DNA of 64,000 nt from Flavivirga algicola (GTDB taxonomy: Bacteria > Bacteroidota > Bacteroidia > Flavobacteriales > Flavobacteriaceae): assembly GCF_012910715.1 (NCBI RefSeq), contig NZ_JABBHF010000011.1, positions 1 to 64,000 on the forward strand, written 5' to 3'. The translations under genes were made by a program, and so were the position numbers. The notes beneath the pieces are model-generated. The model was not told the DNA's origin. It saw only the letters and a program-made list of their open reading frames with translations, and did not search any database. Positions within the stretch are counted from its first letter, which is position 1, and each line of letters begins with the position of its first letter. Shown one piece after another: positions 15,883 through 24,580 of the stretch.

Positions 15883-16842
15883 ATGAAAGTAATACTCATT
15901 GGAAGTTTTCCAGTTTGTTTATCGGTTTATAATCATCTTTCAAAAAACAAACACTTGGATGCTGTTTGTTTTCAAGAATCAGAGATTCAAAATACCAAAG
16001 AAAATTTTTGGATAAATGCTATCCAGAAAGAAGGATTTGATTCTTTCCTTATTAATACAAATAATCTAAATCAACAATTTAAGGTATGGTTAGAAAATAA
16101 AACTCCAGATCTTGTTTTAGTCTGTGGATTTTCTTTAAAAGTTCCAGAACCTCTGTTATCCATACCAACACATGGTTTTTTAAACATTCATTTTGGTAAA
16201 CTACCCGAAAACAGAGGACCAGACCCCTTATTTTGGTCTATTAGACGTGGAGAAAAGCAAACTGCTATTACCATACACCAAATGGATAAAAACTGGGATA
16301 CAGGAAACATCCTTACAGAACAGCCAGTTCCCATCATTCCAGGAGAAACATTAGGAATGGCCAATTCTAAAATGAGTAATATGCTTGGAGAGCTTACTGA
16401 AAAAGCAATAAAATTGGTAGCAAATCTCCCAAATTTCAAACCACAATCAACAGAAGGAATAGCATACAATTATAAGCCTAATGATATAGAAACGAGCATA
16501 CAATGGGAAACCCAAACTGCAGATGAAATTGAGCAATTAATCAATGCCTGTAATCCAAAATATGGTGGGGCCACGACCTATTATCAAGGAGCTCCAATAA
16601 AAATACTGGAAGTCTCACCTGTAGACAACCAACCTCTATTAGGTAAAATGCCTGGTGAGATTATACATGCGCATCCACAAGAAGGATTGTTCGTCTATTG
16701 CAAATACGGAAAATTATTAAAAGTAAATACGATAAGTTCTGATGCAGGAGTACTATCTGGATCTAAATATGTACATCTGGGAGTACGACAAGGGCATTGT
16801 TTTACTACCACTTTAAAAGCTAAATACCATACAGAAATCTAA
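15883..16842 (+). CDS. Formyltransferase-family protein (Fmt/ArnA-like)
   Basis: This 319-residue protein has an N-terminal formyltransferase domain with the family's catalytic region LNIHFGKLPENRGPDPLFW (about 104-122: Asn, His and the RG loop). The catalytic Asp lies in HQMDKNWDTGNIL (about 132-144). A C-terminal OB-like domain ends HLGVRQGHCFTT. Family members transfer a formyl group from 10-formyltetrahydrofolate to an amine. It is not in the usual def-fmt context, so it is unlikely to be the initiator-tRNA enzyme. Its neighbours (two tail-collar proteins, a T9SS surface protein) suggest a surface sugar or peptide substrate, which is inference. Confidence 0.8.
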   Translation: MKVILIGSFPVCLSVYNHLSKNKHLDAVCFQESEIQNTKENFWINAIQKEGFDSFLINTNNLNQQFKVWLENKTPDLVLVCGFSLKVPEPLLSIPTHGFLNIHFGKLPENRGPDPLFWSIRRGEKQTAITIHQMDKNWDTGNILTEQPVPIIPGETLGMANSKMSNMLGELTEKAIKLVANLPNFKPQSTEGIAYNYKPNDIETSIQWETQTADEIEQLINACNPKYGGATTYYQGAPIKILEVSPVDNQPLLGKMPGEIIHAHPQEGLFVYCKYGKLLKVNTISSDAGVLSGSKYVHLGVRQGHCFTTTLKAKYHTEI

Positions 16843-16885
16843 ATGATAACCAATAACAAATTATTAATCTTAAACATTAAAACTT

Positions 16886-17464
16886 ATGCAAGGAACAATA
16901 GGAGAAGTTCGTATGTTTGGCGGTAACTTCGCGCCAAGAGCTTGGGCATTCTGTGAAGGCCAATTAATAGCCATATCACAAAACACAGCTTTATTTTCAA
17001 TTATAGGAACTACTTATGGTGGTGATGGAAGAACCACTTTTGCTTTACCAGATCTAAGAGGACGTGTACCTATTGGACCCGGGCGCGGACCAGGTTTATC
17101 GTCTCGTTCCTTAGGTCAGAGAAGCGGTTCTGAAACCAATACACTAAACGTTCTACAAATGCCTTCTCATAATCATAATGCCATAGTTACTAATCCAGGA
17201 GAAATAGCTATACCTGTAAACACAACCTCAGGAGATGAAGATGAGGCAAACCCTGGAGCTGGGGTTTTAGCAAATACCGGAAATGATAATTTTGCTTCTA
17301 GTGTAACTGCTGGTGCAAAATATGCTGGAAGTAATATTCCTGTATCTGGAGGACAAATTACAATAGCTAATAATGGTGCTAATCAACCCATAAACAATAT
17401 GCAACCTTGGCTATCTACTTATTATATTATTTGTTTACAAGGAGTTTTTCCTTCAAGAAGCTAA
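16886..17464 (+). CDS. Phage tail-collar-domain protein, copy 1 (MdpB-like)
   Basis: The 192-residue protein starts MQGTIGEVRMFGGNFAPRAW, the signature opening of the tail-collar family. It continues with ALFSIIGTTYGGDGRTTF and LPDLRGRVPIGPGRGPG (about 35-75). The C-terminal region repeats in copy 2. It has no signal peptide. The next gene encodes a paralogue 29 bases downstream, and no capsid, portal, terminase or sheath gene lies nearby, so this is not part of a visible prophage. Related free-standing collar proteins are known in many bacteria as microcystin-dependent-type proteins with unclear roles. Confidence 0.88.
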   Translation: MQGTIGEVRMFGGNFAPRAWAFCEGQLIAISQNTALFSIIGTTYGGDGRTTFALPDLRGRVPIGPGRGPGLSSRSLGQRSGSETNTLNVLQMPSHNHNAIVTNPGEIAIPVNTTSGDEDEANPGAGVLANTGNDNFASSVTAGAKYAGSNIPVSGGQITIANNGANQPINNMQPWLSTYYIICLQGVFPSRS

Positions 17465-17493
17465 AAAAATATTAACCTTAAAAATAAAACATT

Positions 17494-18072
17494 ATGGATG
17501 GAACAATAGGAGAAATTCGCATTTTTGCAGGCAATTTCGCACCAAGAGCTTGGGCGTTTTGCCAAGGACAATTATTATCTATTAATTCAAATCAAGCCTT
17601 ATTTTCAATTTTAGGGACTACTTATGGCGGTGATGGGAGAACCTCTTTTGGATTGCCCGATTTAAGAGGGCGGGTTCCTATCGGGCCAGGAACAGGGCCT
17701 GGATTAACAACACGTAGACAAGGTCAAAGAAGTGGAACCGAATATAATATATTAACTATTCCACAAATGCCTTCTCATAATCATAATGCCATAGTTACGA
17801 ACCCAGGAGAAATAGCTATACCTGTAAATACAACTTCAGGAGATGAAGATGAGGCAAATCCAGGAGCTGGGGTTTTAGCTAATACGGGAAATGATCATTT
17901 TGCTTCTAGTGCAACTACTGGTGCAAAATATGCTGGAAGTAATATTCCAGTAGCTGGAGAACAAATTACGATAACCAACACAGGAGCTAATCAATCTGTA
18001 AATAATATGCAACCTTGGCTATCTACCTATTATATCATTTGCTTACAAGGCGTTTTTCCTTCCAGGAATTAG
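17494..18072 (+). CDS. Phage tail-collar-domain protein, copy 2
   Basis: This 192-residue paralogue of the preceding gene has the same collar motifs (GTIGEIRIFAGNFAPRAW, TTYGGDGRTSF, LPDLRGRVPIGPG). Its second half is much closer to copy 1 than its first half. From QMPSHNHNAIVTNPGEIAI (about 90) onward the DNA is nearly the same, with long identical runs such as the one beginning at 17158 and 17766. The N-terminal third differs at many codons. That pattern suggests tandem duplication followed by gene conversion or selection on the tip. The product is probably coexpressed with copy 1 as a heteromeric fibre. Confidence 0.88.
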   Translation: MDGTIGEIRIFAGNFAPRAWAFCQGQLLSINSNQALFSILGTTYGGDGRTSFGLPDLRGRVPIGPGTGPGLTTRRQGQRSGTEYNILTIPQMPSHNHNAIVTNPGEIAIPVNTTSGDEDEANPGAGVLANTGNDHFASSATTGAKYAGSNIPVAGEQITITNTGANQSVNNMQPWLSTYYIICLQGVFPSRN

Positions 18073-18182
18073 ATTATTAAAAGAAGAGAATTAGAATATA
18101 TCTTTTTGTTCTCTTCTTTTTAAACTTTTATTCAATGTCACATTAAACAACACCATTTTTTTTAATAAAACTATTTCTAATA

Positions 18183-20108
18183 ATGAAAAAAAATTACTTG
18201 AAAATCAAAATTATTGTATGTGTTTGGGTTCTATGCTCCTTTAGCTTATATGGACAAATCCAAGATGGAGTGATAGACGATCCTGGAGATATTGTGTTTG
18301 TAGCATTTCACGATAATGATGATGGTTTTTCATTTTTATTTCTTGATAACTGCCCTAACGGTACCTCAATTAGATTTATTGATGAAGGATGGAATGGAAC
18401 TTCATTTAATAGCACAACTTCAGAAGGCGAGGTATTATGGACAAACAACACGGGAACCACAATAGTCGCAGGTACGGTCATTGATATTACAGACGCTGAT
18501 GATAACAATCTAGGCATTCAAGCTACTCTTGGGGTTGCAACGGAAGATGAAAGTGGATTTTCGACAGGTGTCACAAACGAACAAATTTATGCCGTAACAG
18601 GAACCCGGGCAGCACCAGGTACTTTTTTAGCTTTTGTTGGCGATACAGATGATGGTTCAGATCCAGCTTCACTATCTGGAACGGGATTAGTAGCAGGTTC
18701 CACAGCGCTTATTCTCATAGACAATGAAGGATATTATACTGGGAGCACTACTTGTAATGGCACGATTGAACAATGTGCTACTATGTTTAACACCTCAGGA
18801 AATTGGACAACCGGAAGCTTTTCTTTTCCATCAGCAGTTCCTGATACAGCAGATGGAAGTGCAATCGCACCAGACACTACCAATCCACAAGTACAATCAA
18901 TTACAAGACAAAACCCTACAACATCTCCAACTAATGCAGATACTTTGACTTGGGATGTTACTTTTGACGAAGCTGTAAGTCTTGTCGATCCTGCTGATTT
19001 TTCGCTTTCTGGAACTACGGCCACAGTAACTGGGGTTACCAATCCAAGTGGCAATATTTATAGGGTTACTGCTTCTGGTGGGGATTTAGCAAATGCGAAC
19101 GCAACAGTAGTATTGAGTTTTAGTGGTGGTCAGAATATAATCGATTCGGTTGGAAATGCTTTAACAGATACAACCCCGACAGGGACTAATGATAATAACT
19201 TTGTTATAGACAATACAGCTCCGACTATATCGATTGGCACACCTAGTGCTGGGGCTGCCAATAATGGGCCTATCACTTACACCATTACTTATACAGGTGC
19301 AAACAGTGTGACTTTATCCAATGGGGACATAAGCTTGAACACCACGGGGACGGCTACGGGAAGCATCGCCGTTACCGGATCGGGAACAGCAACCAGAACC
19401 GTTACCATAAGCAGTATCTCTGGCGATGGCTCCCTGGGCATTTCCATTGCGGCGGATACGGCAAGCGACACCGTTGGAAACAGTGCTTCGGCTGCTGGAC
19501 CCAGTGCCACCTTTACGGTGGACAACACCGCGCCAACCCTTGCCATCGGTGCACCCAGTGCCAGTTCGACAAGCAGCGGGCCCATCACGTATACCATTAC
19601 CTATACGGGAGCAGATGCCGTGACACTGGCAAATGGGGACATCAGCTTGAACACCACTGGAACGGCTACGGGAAGCATCGCCGTTACCGGATCGGGAACA
19701 GCGACCAGAACCGTGACCATTAGCAGTATCTCTGGCGATGGCTCCCTGGGCATTTCCATTGCGGCGGATACGGCAAGCGACACCGCTGGAAACAGTGCCT
19801 TGGCAGCTGGACCCAGTGCCACCTTTACGGTGGACAATACACTAAATGTACAAAGTGATATTTTAGCTAATGAATTAAATATATATCCTATTCCTGCTCA
19901 AAACATCATCACTATTTCTTCGGAAACAAGTTTAGGATTACAAAACGTAAAATTATTTAATCTACAGGGCAAATTGATTCTTTCTAAGAAACTTGATACA
20001 AATAGTAATACAAATGCTATTGATATTTCTTTAATGCCTTCTGGTTTATATCTAATGCATATATCTTCAAAAAATGGTTTTGCCACTAAACGAATCATTA
20101 AACAATAA
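18183..20108 (+). CDS. Large secreted protein with Ig-like repeats and T9SS sorting domain
   Basis: This 641-residue protein has a signal peptide (about 1-25, ending LYGQ). An N-terminal lamin-tail-like domain (DPGDIVFVAFHDNDDGF) is followed by an Ig-like SbsA-type domain (about 235-345) and two tandem Ig-like repeats (about 346-555, each 104 residues). A C-terminal type A T9SS sorting domain (NIYPIPAQNIITI ... SGLYLMHISSK) finishes the protein. It should be carried to the cell surface through the outer membrane. The repeat DNA is strikingly GC-rich against this genome. It is the last gene of the collar-protein cluster and could be a surface partner or anchor for those proteins. Confidence 0.85.
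   Translation: MKKNYLKIKIIVCVWVLCSFSLYGQIQDGVIDDPGDIVFVAFHDNDDGFSFLFLDNCPNGTSIRFIDEGWNGTSFNSTTSEGEVLWTNNTGTTIVAGTVIDITDADDNNLGIQATLGVATEDESGFSTGVTNEQIYAVTGTRAAPGTFLAFVGDTDDGSDPASLSGTGLVAGSTALILIDNEGYYTGSTTCNGTIEQCATMFNTSGNWTTGSFSFPSAVPDTADGSAIAPDTTNPQVQSITRQNPTTSPTNADTLTWDVTFDEAVSLVDPADFSLSGTTATVTGVTNPSGNIYRVTASGGDLANANATVVLSFSGGQNIIDSVGNALTDTTPTGTNDNNFVIDNTAPTISIGTPSAGAANNGPITYTITYTGANSVTLSNGDISLNTTGTATGSIAVTGSGTATRTVTISSISGDGSLGISIAADTASDTVGNSASAAGPSATFTVDNTAPTLAIGAPSASSTSSGPITYTITYTGADAVTLANGDISLNTTGTATGSIAVTGSGTATRTVTISSISGDGSLGISIAADTASDTAGNSALAAGPSATFTVDNTLNVQSDILANELNIYPIPAQNIITISSETSLGLQNVKLFNLQGKLILSKKLDTNSNTNAIDISLMPSGLYLMHISSKNGFATKRIIKQ
19322..19842 (+). repeat. Tandem 312-base coding repeat, GC-rich
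   Basis: Two units begin at 19322 and 19634 (tggggacat...). Over roughly 205 bases they are nearly identical, including long exact runs such as the stretch centred on ctctggcgatggctccctgg. Base composition is clearly GC-richer, and codon choice (gcc, ggc, acc, gcg) unlike the rest of the gene. This indicates recent duplication of an acquired or engulfed Ig-like module. Confidence 0.85.
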
Positions 20109-20130
20109 CGCTATTTTTAATGTTAAAATA

Positions 20131-20158
20131 AAAAACCGAGGTCATGACCTCGGTTTTT
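20131..20158. terminator. Bidirectional terminator between the T9SS gene and metG
   Basis: A perfect 28-base palindrome, aaaaaccgaggtca paired with tgacctcggttttt, lies between the two convergent genes, with A and T tracts on each side. Confidence 0.92.
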
Positions 20159-20180
20159 CTTATTCATATCATATTGTTTT

Positions 20181-22298
20181 TCAACTTATCTGCAATCCAT
20201 TCCTAACATCTGCATCACCGGCACTGAATGCAGTCGAAGTATCTGGATTTACAAATACCAATTTGCCTTCTGGGGTTTCCGTCATTAAAATCATACCTTC
20301 ACTTTCAACACCTCTTAATGCTCTTGGTGCCAAATTCACTAAAACGGTTACCCGTTTTCCAACAACTTCTTCGGCATTAAAACTTTCGGCAATTCCAGAA
20401 ACAATCGTTCTTACATCAATACCCGTATCTACTTTTAAGACCAACAGCTTTTTTGCTTTTGGCATTTTTTCGGCTTCTAAAATGGTTCCAACACGGATAT
20501 CCAATTTTGTAAAATCTTCAAACGTAATGGTCTCTTTTTGTGGTTCTACAACAGCATTCGCTACTTCGTTAGCTTTTTTACTGGCTTCTAGCTTATCAAG
20601 CTGTGCTTGAATAGCAGCATCTTCAATTTTAGAGAATAACAATTCTGCTTTTCCTATTTTATGACCAACTGGTAATAAGACTTCTTTGGTACTGATATCG
20701 TTCCACTGAGATGCTTTGACAAGCTCAGCATGACTTTCGTTTTCATCTTTTCGGGCAAAACCAAGAACACCTTTAAGCTTTTCGGAAGTAAATGGCAAAA
20801 ATGGTTCACTTAAAGTTGCTAAAGCTGATGCTATTTGAAGTGCTACATACATAATCGTTTTTGTACGCGCTTCATCTACTTTAATAACTTTCCAAGGTTC
20901 TGCATCTGCCAAATATTTGTTTCCAAGTCGTGCTAAATTCATGAGCTCTTGCTGTGCTTCTCTAAAACGATAACGTTCGATAGAACTAGCTATAACATCT
21001 GGATAAGCTTTTACTGCTGCTAATGTTTCTTCATCAACCTGTAGCAATTTGCTTGGAGCTGGAACATTTCCGTCATAATATTTATTTGTTAAAACCACAA
21101 CACGGTTAATGAAATTTCCAAAAATGGCGACCAATTCATTATTATTTCTGGCCTGAAAATCTTTCCATGTAAAATCGTTATCTTTAGTTTCAGGTGCATT
21201 GGCTGTTAGGACATAACGCAATACATCTTGCTGCCCTGGGAATTCTTCTAGGTACTCTGGTAGCCAAACCGCCCAGTTTTTTGAGGTTGATAATTTATTT
21301 CCTTCTAAATTTAAAAACTCATTGGCAGGTACATTTTCTGGTAAAATATAGGAGCCTTCTGCCTTTAACATGGATGGGAAAATAATACAATGGAATACAA
21401 TATTATCTTTCCCTATAAAGTGAACCAGTTTTGTGTCTTTATCCTTCCAATAAGGCTCCCAATCTTTTCCTTCACGTGCTGCCCATTCTACTGTAGACGA
21501 AATATAACCTATGGGTGCATCAAACCAAACATAAAGTACTTTTCCTTCTCCGCCTTCTGCGGGCACTGGAATACCCCAATCCAGATCTCTGGTTACCGCG
21601 CGCGGACGTAAGCCATCATCTATCCAGGACTTACATTGTCCGTAAACATTCGATTTCCAATCTTTTTTATGCCCCTCAAGAATCCATTCTTTTAAAAAGC
21701 CCTCATGTTTATCCAAAGGCAAAAACCAATGTTTTGTTTGTTTTAAAGTAGGCGTATTGCCTGTTAGCGCTGACTTCGGATTTATTAAATCGGTTGCATT
21801 ATGGCTCGTCCCACAGTTTTCACATTGGTCGCCATAACTTTCTTCATTGCCACATTTTGGACAAGTTCCTACCACAAATCGGTCTGCTAAAAACTGATTT
21901 GCCTCGGCATCATACAATTGCTCTGTCACTTCTTCAACAAATTCACCTTTGTCATTTAAAGTTGTAAAAAATTCTGAAGCTGTTTTATGATGTACCTTAG
22001 CCGAGGTACGTGAATAATTATCGTAAGTAATTCCAAAATCTTCAAACGACTTTTTAATAATTGCATGGTATTTATCTACAATGTCCTGCGGCGTAACGCC
22101 TTCATTTTTTGCTTTGATGGTAATGGGCACACCATGCTCATCACTTCCTCCAATTAATACAACATCGTTCCCTGTTAATCGTAAATAACGCGCATATATG
22201 TCTGCGGGGACATAAACCCCTGCTAAATGGCCAATATGAATAGCACCATTTGTATAAGGAAGTGCTGTTGTAATGGTATATCGTTTTGGTGTACTCAT
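20181..22298 (-). CDS. metG: Methionyl-tRNA synthetase
   Basis: The 705-residue enzyme shows the class I signature [16 protein letters not shown] (about 13-28, HIGH motif). A zinc knuckle CPKCGN...CENCG (about 145-162), the KMSKS-loop variant NKLSTSKNW (about 336-344) and an anticodon-binding domain follow. A C-terminal EMAP-II-like tRNA-binding domain contains [19 protein letters not shown]. It charges tRNA-Met in the cytoplasm. The extreme C-terminus reads [18 protein letters not shown]. The DTSTAFSAG part is encoded by a copy of the dispersed palindromic repeat also found inside tex, so the tail has been altered by repeat insertion. Confidence 0.97.
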   Translation of the reverse strand: MSTPKRYTITTALPYTNGAIHIGHLAGVYVPADIYARYLRLTGNDVVLIGGSDEHGVPITIKAKNEGVTPQDIVDKYHAIIKKSFEDFGITYDNYSRTSAKVHHKTASEFFTTLNDKGEFVEEVTEQLYDAEANQFLADRFVVGTCPKCGNEESYGDQCENCGTSHNATDLINPKSALTGNTPTLKQTKHWFLPLDKHEGFLKEWILEGHKKDWKSNVYGQCKSWIDDGLRPRAVTRDLDWGIPVPAEGGEGKVLYVWFDAPIGYISSTVEWAAREGKDWEPYWKDKDTKLVHFIGKDNIVFHCIIFPSMLKAEGSYILPENVPANEFLNLEGNKLSTSKNWAVWLPEYLEEFPGQQDVLRYVLTANAPETKDNDFTWKDFQARNNNELVAIFGNFINRVVVLTNKYYDGNVPAPSKLLQVDEETLAAVKAYPDVIASSIERYRFREAQQELMNLARLGNKYLADAEPWKVIKVDEARTKTIMYVALQIASALATLSEPFLPFTSEKLKGVLGFARKDENESHAELVKASQWNDISTKEVLLPVGHKIGKAELLFSKIEDAAIQAQLDKLEASKKANEVANAVVEPQKETITFEDFTKLDIRVGTILEAEKMPKAKKLLVLKVDTGIDVRTIVSGIAESFNAEEVVGKRVTVLVNLAPRALRGVESEGMILMTETPEGKLVFVNPDTSTAFSAGDADVRNGLQIS
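20222..20243. repeat. Dispersed palindromic repeat inside the metG 3' end
   Basis: CACTGAATGCAGTCGAAGTATC resembles CACTGAGTATAGTCGAAGTGTC at 43290-43311 in 17 of 22 positions. It is read in frame on the minus strand as DTSTAFS within the last 25 residues of MetG. Confidence 0.65.
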
Positions 22299-22311
22299 CT
22301 TATTCTTTTTA

Positions 22312-22406
22312 TATCATGTCCAGCGCAGTCAAAGTGTAGCAATCTTATTAATAATAGTTGTATTTAACAGATTCCTGTACTTTGCTCGGAATGACGGATC
22401 GTTTTG
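22312..22406. repeat. Degenerate dispersed repeat between metG and the LD-carboxypeptidase gene
   Basis: GCGCAGTCAAAGTGTAG at about 22323-22339 and AGATTCCTGTACTTTGCTCGGAATGAC at about 22370-22397 (the latter described by its ends and central palindrome) match the two halves of the better preserved unit at 43.3 kb. Confidence 0.5.
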
Positions 22407-22463
22407 AAGCCGTAAAAGTAAACATTTTGACTACGATTTAGAAAAAAAATGTACATTTACATT

Positions 22464-23480
22464 ATGTCAAAAATCTCATTAATTACTACATTATGTTGCG
22501 TTGTTTTGTTCTTTGGAGGCAAACACCTTTCTGCGCAAAATGCGCCATCAACTAAAACAAATACATTGATACAACCACCATATTTAAAAGCAGGCGATAC
22601 GGTTGCCATAGTAGCGCCTTCGGGCATCTTAAAAAATCGAACTAAAGAAGTGCAACAAGCTAAAACACTTCTGAAAAGCTGGGGATTACACACCATTGTT
22701 GGCAAACATGTATTCAGTAAAGACAATCATTTTGCAGGAACGGATGATGAACGCTGTGAAGATTTTCAAAATGCATTGGACGACCCTAAAATAAGTGCCA
22801 TCTGGTGCGCTCGCGGTGGCTATGGCACTGTTAGGATATTAGATAAACTAGATTACACCAAATTTAAACAAAACCCCAAATGGCTTATTGGTTATTCTGA
22901 TATTACGGCACTACACAATCAATTTCATAACGAAGGGATTCAATCTATTCATGCTATGATGTGTACCAGTTTGCAAGATGACTTGGGAACTATTAAAGAA
23001 ACACTTTCTACATTTAAAGATGCTATTTTTGGAAAACCACCAAGTTATATTCTGGAAGGCTCTAAATATAATAAAGCTGGAAATGTCTCGGCTCCTATTG
23101 TTGGTGGCAACTTAACAATGTTGCATACCATGTTGGGTTCTAAAACCAGCATTGATACTTCTGGTAAAATTTTATTCATTGAAGAAATAGGAGAATATAA
23201 ATATCATATAGACCGTATGCTACAAAGTTTAAAACGCGCTGGGTATTTTAATAACTGTAAAGGGGTGATTGTTGGAGATATGACCAAACTTAGAAAAAAC
23301 ACCACACTTTGGGGGAGCTCGATTGAGCAGCTTATCTTAGATGCCTTGTCTGATTATAATTTCCCTATTGCATTTCATATGCCTGCTGGACATGAAAAAG
23401 ATAATCGTGCCTTGATTTTAGGGAGACCTATTGAATTGACTGTAAGCGTCGATCAATCTACAGTTGTTTTTAAGGAATAA
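22464..23480 (+). CDS. LD-carboxypeptidase (peptidase S66)
   Basis: The S66 serine peptidase family trims murein tetrapeptides. The nucleophile Ser lies in LIGYSDITALHNQF, the Glu in LFIEEIGEYKYHIDRML and the His near the end in FHMPAGHEKDNRALILG. AIVAPSG and WCARGGYGTVRIL are further family motifs. I choose the ATG at 22464, giving 338 residues and a clean signal peptide (ISLITTLCCVVLFFGG). An upstream in-frame ATG at 22449 would add five residues. The signal peptide places the enzyme outside the cytoplasm, unlike cytosolic LdcA. It is divergent from metG and apparently monocistronic. Confidence 0.92.
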   Translation: MSKISLITTLCCVVLFFGGKHLSAQNAPSTKTNTLIQPPYLKAGDTVAIVAPSGILKNRTKEVQQAKTLLKSWGLHTIVGKHVFSKDNHFAGTDDERCEDFQNALDDPKISAIWCARGGYGTVRILDKLDYTKFKQNPKWLIGYSDITALHNQFHNEGIQSIHAMMCTSLQDDLGTIKETLSTFKDAIFGKPPSYILEGSKYNKAGNVSAPIVGGNLTMLHTMLGSKTSIDTSGKILFIEEIGEYKYHIDRMLQSLKRAGYFNNCKGVIVGDMTKLRKNTTLWGSSIEQLILDALSDYNFPIAFHMPAGHEKDNRALILGRPIELTVSVDQSTVVFKE

Positions 23481-23491
23481 AGAATTTCTTG

Positions 23492-23581
23492 AAATGCACT
23501 ATTCTCGAGGCAGAGCCATAGAGGTATTTCGTTCGTTTCATTTTGACCTTTTTGGTCAAAAGCTGAGCCTCGGAGAATTAT
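23492..23581. other. Nested hairpin region after the LD-carboxypeptidase gene
   Basis: A perfect hairpin ttttgacc-ttttt-ggtcaaaa lies at 23541-23561. It is nested inside a wider inverted repeat, attctcgaggc near 23500 with gcctcggagaat ending at 23579. It separates convergent transcripts and may terminate both, although no long T run follows the outer stem. Confidence 0.5.
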
Positions 23582-23605
23582 TTTCGATTAAAAAATAAAA
23601 GCTAT

Positions 23606-23841
23606 TTAAAAAGCTTCTATGATAATCTCATCATTAGTTTTATAAAGCTTAATAAAATCTTTTGGGTTTCCTTTTATTAGATACCCTTTTTATCAAACAA
23701 AGCAAATTCATTATTGTTTAGCGGCACTAATATTAAATATTTTTCGTCAATAACTACTTTTGAAAGGATTCCTGTAAAATCTTGTGCATGACCTTGAATT
23801 ATACTTAGAATTATAAATATTCTTAAAATATAGGTTAACAT
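23606..23841 (-). pseudogene. Small exported protein coupled to yceI, broken by a one-base frameshift
   Basis: The ATG at 23841 overlaps the yceI stop in an ATGTTAA arrangement, a classic sign of translational coupling. The frame runs MLTYILRIFIILSIIQGHAQ (signal peptide) to FDKKG and then stops at 23677. Adding one A to the AAAAA run at about 23686-23690 restores a frame continuing YLIKGNPKDFIKLYK to a stop at 23606, for 78 residues in all. So one base has been lost, or the run is used for transcriptional slippage. The family is unknown. Its coupling suggests it works with YceI. Confidence 0.65.
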
Positions 23842-24458
23842 TTATCAGCATTAAAACATTCAATGGTTACTTCAAATTCAATAGTATCAGATATAATATC
23901 ATCTTTAACACCACTAAATAAATCTTTAGATTCGTATTTAATACCCCATTTGGTTCTATCGATAATAAATTTTGAATGCATTTGATACCTCCCATCCAGA
24001 ACTTTATATTTCATGTCGAAAGTAATCTCGTTTGTAATATTTTTAATGGTGAGCTCTGCTTTTACTCTAATAACATCTACATTTTTATGAACCACATTTG
24101 TAAATTTTATTGTGGCCAAAGGATATTTTTCAACATCAAAAAAATCTTGATTCTTTAAATGCCCCACCAGCATATCGTTGTACTTACCATCGGTATTTGC
24201 AATGGAGTTCATATCAATCTCGAAATACCCTCCAAGGATAACATCGTTAGATTTTAAAAATGGACTTATTATAAAATCGTTAGATTTTGTAACATGCCCC
24301 TTTTTAAATTTTACAGTACCATAATGCTTATTATATTTAAACAAATTAGAGCCTGTCCATTTTACAACACTCTTAGCCATATCTATTTCAAAGTTTTTTT
24401 GAGCATTAGTAATTAATGTAAAACAAATAATAGTTGCTAGTGAGATAATTTTTTTCAT
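23835..24458 (-). CDS. YceI-family periplasmic protein
   Basis: The 207-residue product has a signal peptide (about 1-19, ending TNAQ). The YceI lipocalin-like beta-barrel follows, starting FEIDMAKSVVKWTGSNLFKYNKH and including GGYFEIDMNSI and MLVGHLKNQDFFDVEKYPLATIKF (each described by its start). YceI proteins bind isoprenoid-type lipids in the periplasm. It ends ECFNADKC, with the stop overlapped by the start of the frameshifted small gene. It is divergent from the membrane-bound regulator at 24581 across an 86-122 base region, so that regulator may control it. Confidence 0.9.
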   Translation of the reverse strand: MKKIISLATIICFTLITNAQKNFEIDMAKSVVKWTGSNLFKYNKHYGTVKFKKGHVTKSNDFIISPFLKSNDVILGGYFEIDMNSIANTDGKYNDMLVGHLKNQDFFDVEKYPLATIKFTNVVHKNVDVIRVKAELTIKNITNEITFDMKYKVLDGRYQMHSKFIIDRTKWGIKYESKDLFSGVKDDIISDTIEFEVTIECFNADKC

Positions 24459-24580
24459 GATTTATATTTTTTAGTAAAACTAGACGCAACGCATTCAATT
24501 TTTGTAAAAAAAATGTGAAAGAAGTGTGAAACGCATGCAAAAAGTTGAAAATTTTCATTTATTTAAGGATTTTAAATGTT

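Noticed and set aside
19289-19837. Long antisense frames across the Ig-repeat region
   Set aside because: They are mirror frames produced by the GC-rich repeat and recur identically in both repeat units; the sense frame explains the DNA.
15141-20108. Prophage remnant
   Set aside because: Only collar-domain genes are phage-like; there is no integrase, capsid, terminase, portal, sheath or lysis gene, and the cluster ends in a host-type T9SS gene.
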